NCBI GenBank assembly: GCA_026214975.1
Contig: CM047806.1
Coordinates: 51,353,947 to 51,417,946 of the forward strand
DNA from: Gentiana macrophylla
Taxonomy: Eukaryota; Streptophyta; Magnoliopsida; Gentianales; Gentianaceae
Length of the DNA stretch: 64,000 nucleotides
Reading direction: 5' to 3'
Positions 36,801 to 45,800 of this stretch are shown here, in pieces (positions within the stretch are counted from its first letter, which is position 1; each line of letters opens with the position of its first letter). Both the position numbers and the translations under genes were made by a program. The notes under the pieces were generated by a model, which was not told where the DNA came from, searched no databases, and saw only the letters and a program-made list of their open reading frames with translations.

Positions 36801-39800
36801 ATAAGATTGAGTGAAACCCTTTGCCACAAGTCTAGCTTTATACCTATTAAGTGTACCATCTGCATTGTATTTAAGAGTGAAGATCCACCTACACCCAACA
36901 GGGTGTTTTCCTTGAGGAAGAGGAATGATGTCCCAAGTTTCATTTTTAACAAGGGCATGCATTTCTTCCTCTAGTGCAGCATTCCATTCTGGGCTTCTCA
37001 AGGCATCATGGACACCCTTTGGTATTTTTATGGTGTCCAGACTACTTGTAAAAGCCAGAAACTGAGGACACAAAAGATCATAGGATATAAAGTTGTAAAG
37101 AGGATGGGCAGTACAACTCCTAACCCCTTTCTTTCTTGCAATAGGAAGTTCTTCCTGAGAATTATCATTCTCATGGTCACTAGGTGAATCGGTACTCTGA
37201 TAATCAGTGCTAGTTTGATCATCAGAATCCTGTTTTTCAGAAGTTTGTTCATCAAAACTCAGATTATTTAGGTTGTCCTCATCCTCATAGACTTCAATCT
37301 CAGGATTTTGTGAGATTGCCTTTCTTTTTCTGGAGTACACAATAATATTGGGTACTTGATCATCCCGTTTGTCCATAGCAGGAGTCTGTTGTTGAGAAGT
37401 TCCAGTCGAATCTGGATCTGCAGGTGGTGCATTAGATTCTTCATTATTTTCAGCAGGGTCAACATTCCAAGATTCATAGTGATCTTGAAATATCTCCCCC
37501 TGAGGAGAATGATCATTGTTGTAGAAAGGTTGTTCTTATACAAAAGTTACATCCATGGTGTTATAGTATTTTCTGGTACAAGGGCAATAGCATTTGTACC
37601 CTTGTTGGGAGGATGAATACCCAACAAAGATACATTTTACAGATCTTGGATCAAGCTTTCCTCTATTATGAGGATGAATGTGCACATAGCATACACATCC
37701 AAAAACTTTGAATTCCAGGGTGCTTATAAAGTGTGTTCCAGGATGTCCCTCCTTTAGCACTTGGATAGGAGTTTGGAAACCTAGAATCCTTGAAGGCATT
37801 CTATTAATGAGATAGGTTCCTGTAAGGACAGCCTCACCCCACAAATACTTGGGCACCTTCATAGTGAACATGATGCTCCTAGCAACTTCCAGGAGATGCC
37901 TGTTCTTCCTCTCAGCCACCCCATTTTGTTGGGGGGTATCAACACAGGTTCTTACCATTATCAGTCTTTAGTACTTTAATTTCAGTATTAAACTGAGTTT
38001 TGATTATGGTATAGAAGGTTTTGAAGATAGGTCCAACCTCAGATTTTTCTTTTAAAGAAAAAGCCAAGTAACCTCTATCAGTGATCATCAATAAATCGAC
38101 AAACCATCTCTTGCCGTTGATGGTCTTTAGTTTTGATGGTCCCCAAATATCACTGTGAAACAGAGAGAAAGGACAAGACGGTGCATACACCTTTTTAGGA
38201 AAGTTAGTTCTAGTATGCTTAGAAAATTGACAGATTTCACAATTAAGAGAATCAATATTTATTCCTTTAAACATACAATTTTTTCAAGTACAAAAAATTT
38301 GGATGCCCTAGTCTATAAGAGAAGCATAATGTTGTTACAAGATGATGTACTTCTACAACTAATAGATAGACCATTTCAGAATATTATCCATACAAAACTT
38401 GGAGTAAGGAGTCTTCAAAATAAATGGCCTTGATCTTACTTCAAAGACGCCAATCTCCTCCATTGAACTCAAATCCTCAAACTTACAAATTATTAGTATG
38501 AAATATCACAGAGCATTTAGAGTCTTTTGAATCTACTAACAGACAATAAATTGCATTGTAAGTTAGGAACATAAAGGACATCTTATATTGTGATATTTTC
38601 ACTTAAAACAATGTTTCCAAATCCCAAAGAACTTGGGAAATGGAGCCATCGATAATCTTAACATTATGGGGTGAGTACATTTGAAAAGTTTGATAAACAA
38701 TTCTGGATTTCCAGTCATATGGTTAGATGCACCAGAATCCACAATCCATATGTTCTTAAGGATGTGATTTCCAGAATAGGCATTAAGACACACACATGTA
38801 TTAGCCATGGAGACATTTCCATGAGGAGCAGCAGTCTATGTATTTTAAGCAGTCAGCAGCCTTTTTAGGGCTTCAATCTGATCAATGCTAAAAACACCAT
38901 CAGACTTGTGTTCCTCAACGTTGGCTAGTCTAGCAGAGCTTTCAGGTGTGTGATTGGGCCTAGAGGACTTCCAGTTTGCTGGTTTCCCATGGATTTTCAA
39001 GTATCCTTGGTATGACCAGTTTTCTTGCAGTGTTCACAAACTGGTCTAGTACCTTTGGATTTCATATTAGGACCAGTAGTGCTCTTAGTGAAAAGAGCAC
39101 TGGATTCAGTAGAGGAACCAGGGTTAGACACCCCATTTAACATAAGTTTTCTTCTACTTTCCTCATGTTTAATATCAGCAAACACACTTTTGATTGATGG
39201 AAAAGGTTTAGAGCTCAAGCCTTCCTCTCACATCATCAAGAGATGAGTTCAGTCCCATAAAAATTTTGAAGATTCTTTTCTTCTCTTTAATGGCCTTATA
39301 TGTCTTGGCATCAATACTAGACTGCCAAGATATATTTTCAAAGGCATCAAGTTGCTGCCAAGATCTTGACAGGAGGTTGTAGTAGTCAGTAACTGACATC
39401 TCCCCCTGTCTTAGATCATGCAACTTTGATTCAATTTCATACTGCTCAGAGGTGTTATCTCTTTTTGAGTAGAGATCAGCAGCATTGCTAAAGATTGCCT
39501 CAGCAGTATCATAGAGGAGAAAGTTCTCTGCAATGTTAGGAGTCATGGACCCCAGCAAGATGGACACCACATTGCTGTTTTCCACCCTCCATTTTTGCTA
39601 GATGGATCCCCTTCTGCAAGAGCTTGACTCTCACCAGTGAGATATTCTTCCTTGCCTCTTCCAGTGATGTAAAATCTCACTGTTCTGGACCATTGGAGAT
39701 AATTATCACCATTATGTTTGTGACTGGAAAGTGGCATTAAAGAGGGTTCAGAGTTCCAGGGGGCAGCATTAGAGGCTGCTTCATCCCTTGAATTAACTTC

Positions 39801-42800
39801 TGAAGATTGCTCAGTTGCCATAAAGAAAGAGAATGTAAGCAGACAAGAGTTTGAGATCTTAAGGCTCTCGATACCATGTAGAAAATAGCACTTGTAGAGA
39901 GAGAAAGATAGGAGGAAACTCTTGTTTTATTGCTTAGATACTTATCGGGTAGATAAGAGAGGATTACAATATATGTAAGAGGCCTCCAACCGCTATAAAA
40001 GTAAACCCAACGGCTATATGCACGATAAAAAGCGCCATCATCACTAGATAGATTAAGCACTAAACTAAGGCCAAAAAGGGCAAAAAAAAGGCACAGAACA
40101 AGCACTAAACAGGTGCTGAATAATAAAAACATGTCTAATATTCAACACAAACCTTCTGAATTTTGTGGTTTTGTTAAATTCCAGGATGATCTTAGGAGCC
40201 TTTTATTCATGTCTTTTTATTAGTTTTATTATTGTTGTTATTATCTTAATTTAGTCCTAATAACTATATAAATTAGTGGCTAAATTAAGATCATTTTCTT
40301 CTGCTTTTACAGACAGGAACACTGTCCAACTAGCCGTTGGACATCCACTCTATAAATAGAAGTGTGATGATCCATTATTTGTAATGAGCTTTCTATTCCA
40401 AATAACAAGAATACTTTCCTCATTCTTTCTGAGTTTACATGGTATCAGAGCGGGAGGTCAGGGGATCAATCCTTGCTACCAACATTGTTTCCCCAATTAT
40501 ATTATGCAAGTGTTGGGCCTCTTTGTTGGCCTTGTGTGCCCTTTATATGCCTTTGTGTGTCATGTTGGCCCGGGCTTGTTATAGGCCCACACTTGAGGGG
40601 GCGTGTTAAAAGTGATATAAGGAAATATAGTAGCGCCTTTACTAACACCAATTGGTTTTAGTATAAAGGTAAGCGCTTGATCCTAATATAAAAGTGATAT
40701 AAGGAAATATAGTAGCGCCTTTACTAACACCAATTGGTTTTAGTACAAAGGTAAGCGCTTGATCCTAATATGGTATCAGAGCTTTAGATTTTTTTTCTGG
40801 GAATTTCTTCAAAATTCAAATTTCTTTCGATCAATGGTCGGCTCCACCGCAACTAGTGCAGCCACCGATCCTTCTATTATCAAAAATCCTACAAACTCGG
40901 TGAGCTTCAAAACATTCATGCGCCGCTAAGTCGAATGGGAATAATTATCTGAAATGGTCACGCTTTGTCGAACCTTCTTGAAAGGTAGAGGCAAACCGAG
41001 CCATCTTTTAGGACCTGGTCTAGCAGAGGGATGATCCTGTTTTGATAGCCGGGATGAAAAGGACTCAATGGTGATGTCATGGCTCGGAATTCTATGACTC
41101 AAAATCGCCACCCTACATGTTTCTTGAAACAACTAAGGAAATCGGGACACAACCAAGCAAATCCTACTCAAGAGGTGAATGATGCTTGCTCAAATCTATG
41201 AGATAAGAGCAAAATTCAAAACACCAAGCAAGGTAACAAATCCATCATCGAGTATTCCAAACTTCGCAAGGTATGTGGCAAGAACTTGATCATTATCGGT
41301 GCATTCAAATGAAAGATAAAGATGATCTTTGCTACCTTGAGAAGGATGATGGAAAAGATAGGATTTTTTCCTTTCTCATCTGTTTAAACTGTGATTTTGA
41401 CCTGTAAGGTCCAAATTCTTGGAAAAGATGATCTCCTTAACTTGAATGAAACAATTGCTATTGTTAGAGCAGAGGAAAGTAGGAGGGGTGTCATGATTGA
41501 CACTCCCTCTATTGATGGCTCTGGTTTGATAGATGGTCAGAAGAATCAAGGGTACCCTAAGACCGCTGAGTCAAAAGGATATCCAGAAAAGAAATTTCAT
41601 TCTCAAAAGGAAAATATGAAACCTGATAGGGACAGTCTGTTTTGCTCTCACTGTAAAAAGAGCAGACATACCAAAGAATTCTGTTGGAAATTGCATGGGA
41701 GACCAGGGAAAAACAAAGAACCCTCGGCTCACACTGCAAATTCTGACAAATCTGGAAGTAATGGACAGGGTATGGATCAAAACCTCATGAATCAGAATCC
41801 TACTCTTGGTCAATCTGAAATAGAGAAGTTGAGGAAGTTCTTAGATACCTTGGAAAATCCATCTTCTTCAATGGTTTTTTCAGGTATGGCTTCTTTGAAT
41901 CTCTTAAATCAGACTGTTACCAGGGATTGGGTTGTTGATTCTGGGGCAACTGACCATATGACCCCTGACATTGCATGCTTTTCTGTCTATGTGCCTTGTA
42001 CTACTAAGAGGAACATTACAGTTGCTAATGGTTCCTCAATGAGTGTGGCAGGCATTGGAAATGTTACAATAAACAATGACCTAACCTTGAAATATGTCTT
42101 GCATGTTCCTAATCTCACTGCTAGTCTCCTATCTATCAGAAAGTTAACTAGAGACTCTAAATGTTATGCTCTTTTCTCTACTAACTTCTGTGTGATACAT
42201 GTTCTAGAAACCATGAGGGAGATTGGACTTGCTAGGGCTAAAGAAGTTCTCTATGTTTTGAAGACTGAAGACAATGACAAGCTTAGTTGTCAGAATTCTT
42301 CTTTTTGTCTAAGACTAGTTATGATAAGGTTATGTTGTATCAAAGGAGACTTGGTCACCCCTCTTTTCAGATTCTTATGCATTTGTTTTCTAATTTATGT
42401 AAAGGGTTAAATTCTGACGATTTCAAATGTAATGAATGTGAATTTGCTAAACATAAAAGGGTGTCTTATCCTATTTCATCTAATCTTTCTGCTAATCCTT
42501 TTAATCTTATACATAGTGATATCTGGGGTCCTTCTACTAACCCTAACATCAATGGTGCTCACTGGTTTGTCACCTTTATTGATGATTGTACCAGGACTAC
42601 TTGGCTATACCTTATGAAACAAAAATCTGATCTTGCTCAGATCTTTCCTGTGTTCTACAATATGATTATGACTCAGTTTGAGGTCAAAATCAAGAAAATC
42701 AGAACTGATAATGCCAGGGATTATTTCAACGGATTCCTGAGTCCTTTTTTGGAAGAAAAAGGGATTATACATGAATCCTCTTGTGTTTACACACCCCAAC

Positions 42801-45800
42801 AACATGGGGTGGCTGAAAGGAAAAATAGGCACCTTATGGATACAGCTAGGGCTCTTCTCTTCCAAATGAATGTTCCAAAACATTATTGGGGAGAAGCAGT
42901 CCTAACTGCTGCTCATCTCATAAACAGGATGCCTACGAAAGTACTTGAAAGAAGGAGTCCTTTTGATACTCTTACTAAACTATTTACAGATTTTGTCAAA
43001 TCTGAAGGAGTCCATCCTAAAGAGTTTGGATGTGAGGCCTTTGTTCACATACATCAACCTAACAGGGGAAAACTAGATCCCAGATCTGTTAAGTGTGTGT
43101 TCATTGGATACTCCAATACACAAAAAGGTTATAAATGCTACCATCCTCCTACAAAGACGACATTTGTATCCAAGGATGTTACATTCTATGAGATGCACCC
43201 CTACTTTACAGGGAAAGCTCTAATTCAGGGGGAGAACTTTAAGTCTGAGTCTGAAAGAGAAATGTTTCTCCTTGACCTTTAGTTCTGACTCATCAAAAGT
43301 TGATGAGAAAGAACAGGTTCCTATTATTAATAAGAACAGTGAGGAGCCTTTCATTGAAAAGGAACTTAATGTTCCTCTTACTGAGCAACAAGCTGATGCC
43401 CCCATTGTGAATGAGAACAAAGAAAAAACTCATATAATCTATACCAGAAAGAACTGGATTAGAGTACAGGATGTGGTTTCAAGTAAGGAAGCCACTACTG
43501 ACACAAGTGAGCATGAAGCCTCTAATGCATCTGAGGATTCTCAGACTTCTGATGAGGATGACACTACTTTTCCTACACATGAACAAGGAAAAGGTAGTGG
43601 CTCTTCTCTATTGAGCTTCCTATTGCTTTAAGAAGCCCACCAGAACTGTATCTGCACCCTATGAAAACTTCCTATTTTCTCGGCTGAGAATCTCTAACAA
43701 ACAAAAGAGATTTATGAAAAGTCTCTTAGACAGTTGTGTGCCTAACAGATTCTCAGATGCTTTAGGGGATGAAAATTGGGTGAAAGCTATGAAAGAAGAG
43801 ATGAATGCTCTTGAAAAGAACAAAACCTGGGAGTTGGTTGAGCTTCCAAAAGGGGCTAAAACTGTTGGTTGTAGATGGATTTTTACCATCAAATACAAGT
43901 CCGATGGTACTATTGAAAGACATAAGGCAAGATTAGTTGCCAAGGGGTATACCCAAACCCATGGAATAGATTATTTTGACATTTTTGCCCCTGTGGCAAA
44001 GATGAACACTGTCAAAATACTCCTCTCTTTGGCTGCTAACTTTGACTGGAAGTTAAACCAGTTTGATGTGAAGAATGCTTTTCTTCAAGGAGACCTAGAG
44101 GAAACCATATTTATGGATATACCTCCTGGTTTCCAAGAAGAAAAAGGAAAAGTGTGCAGATTAAAGAAGGCCCTTTATGGCCTTAAACAGTCTCCTAGAG
44201 CCTGGTTTGGGAGATTCACTAATGCTATGGTAACCCTTGGCTATAAACAAAGCCAAGGAGATCATACACTGTTAAAAAGCTAAGTTTACATGGCAAGAGG
44301 TCCATCCTCTTGGTGTATGTTGATGATATAATCATCACTGGTGATGATATAAAAGGCAATACAACACTAAAGAAATTTCTGAGCAATGAATTTGACATCA
44401 AAGAACTAGGGAAATTGAAGTACTTCCTAGGCATTGAAGTTATGTACTCTCAACAGGGGATCTTCATTTCCCAGCAAAAACATATTCTGGATCTACTAAA
44501 AGATTGTGGCAAAATAGGATGCAAACCTATGAAGACTCCCATAGAATTCACACATGGGATCAACCTTGCACCCCAAGATGAAGATGTGGACAAGAGTGCT
44601 TATCAAAGACTTGTAGGAAGGCTCATATACCTGTCTCACACAAGGCCAGATATTGCCTTTGCTGTAAACATTGTGAGCAGGTATATGCACAAACCTAAAA
44701 GGTGCCATCAAAATGCTGCTGAAAGAATTGTGTGCTACCTCAAAAGCTGTCCTGGAAAAGGAGTGTTATTCAAAAAGGGAGATCAGAAGCTTCTAGAGGC
44801 CTACACTGATTCTGACTATGCTGGCTGCATTGATGACAGAAGATCCACCTCTGGTCATTGTGTTCTTCTTTTTGGAAATCCAGTAGTATGGTGGAGTAAA
44901 AAACAAGGGTAGTATCAAGATCAAGTGCTGAAGCTGAATTTAGAGCCTTGGCAGTGGGTGTTTGTGAACTACTTTGGCTCAAAATTATTCTGGATGATCT
45001 AAGGATTCAGAGAATGGCACCTATGATTCTATATTGTGATAATCAATCAGCAATTGACATCTCTCACAACCCTGTTCAACATGATAGAACAAAGCATGTT
45101 GAAGTTGACAGACACTTTATCAAGGAAAAGTTGGACTGTGGCCTGATCAAGCTCAAGTTTATCCACTCACAAAATCAAGTGGTTGATGTTCTTACTAAGG
45201 GGCTGCCTAAGAAATCTTATGATTACCTTCTCAGCAAGTTGGGAATGATTGATATACATTCACCAACTCGAGGGGGAGTGTTAAATTCCAGGATGATCTT
45301 AGGAGCCTTTTATTCATGTCTTTTTATTAGTTTTATTATTGTTGTTATTATCTTAATTTAGTCCTAATAACTATATAAATTAGTGGCTAAATTAAGATCA
45401 TTTTCTTCTGCTATTACAGACAGGAACATTGTCCAACTAGCCGTTGGAACAGTGCTTCCTGCTTTTCCTTTTCTAGCCGTTGGACATCCACTCTATAAAT
45501 AGAAGTGTGATGATCCATTATTTGTAATGAGCTTTCTATTCTAAATAACAAGAATACTTTCCTCATTCTTTCTGAGTTTACAGGTTTCACAATAGAATCT
45601 AGTAGCAAATGCTTACATGAAAATATGGATAGCACTAACATTGGAGGAATTCCTGTTTCCTCCTGATTCTTATGGCCTTGGAATATGCGCGTCAGCTAAT
45701 AGCCGTTCTTTCTTTTTCTATTTGTACTTGTTAAACTGCATCTTTATGACTATAGCGGATCAGACAATGGGCAAATGCTTGGTGGAATCGAATTGATCTG

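Larger units (their letters stand above)
34634..40147 (-). mobile_element. Chimeric Ty1/copia element 5 in CLT intron 4
   Basis: On the minus strand the right LTR (39877-40147) is followed by a primer-binding site TGGTATCGAGAGCC, gag, protease and integrase. The left LTR (34634-34878) is preceded by the purine tract CTTGAGGGGGAG. The two LTRs share TGTTGA starts and CTACA ends, parts of the AACGGCT region and TATCGGGTA. They otherwise differ widely in sequence and length. The flanking 5-mers (aaaaa and caaac) do not match. The reverse-transcriptase N-terminus occurs twice (36084-36660 and 36720-37376). I read this as a product of recombination between two related elements. Confidence 0.8.
40172..45582 (+). 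mobile_element. Ty1/copia element 6 in CLT intron 4, least decayed copy
   Basis: Perfect target duplications GGTTT occur at 40167-40171 and 45583-45587. LTRs lie at 40172-40439 and 45279-45582 (TGTTAAATTCC..GAGTTTACA). The primer-binding site TGGTATCAGAGC is at 40440-40451 and the polypurine tract gagggggag is just before 45279. Gag, protease, integrase, reverse transcriptase and RNase H follow in copia order on the plus strand, with a handful of frameshifts. A foreign TRIM-like segment and a second primer-binding site lie between the first primer-binding site and gag (40452-40782). It lies in the same orientation as the host gene. Confidence 0.93.
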
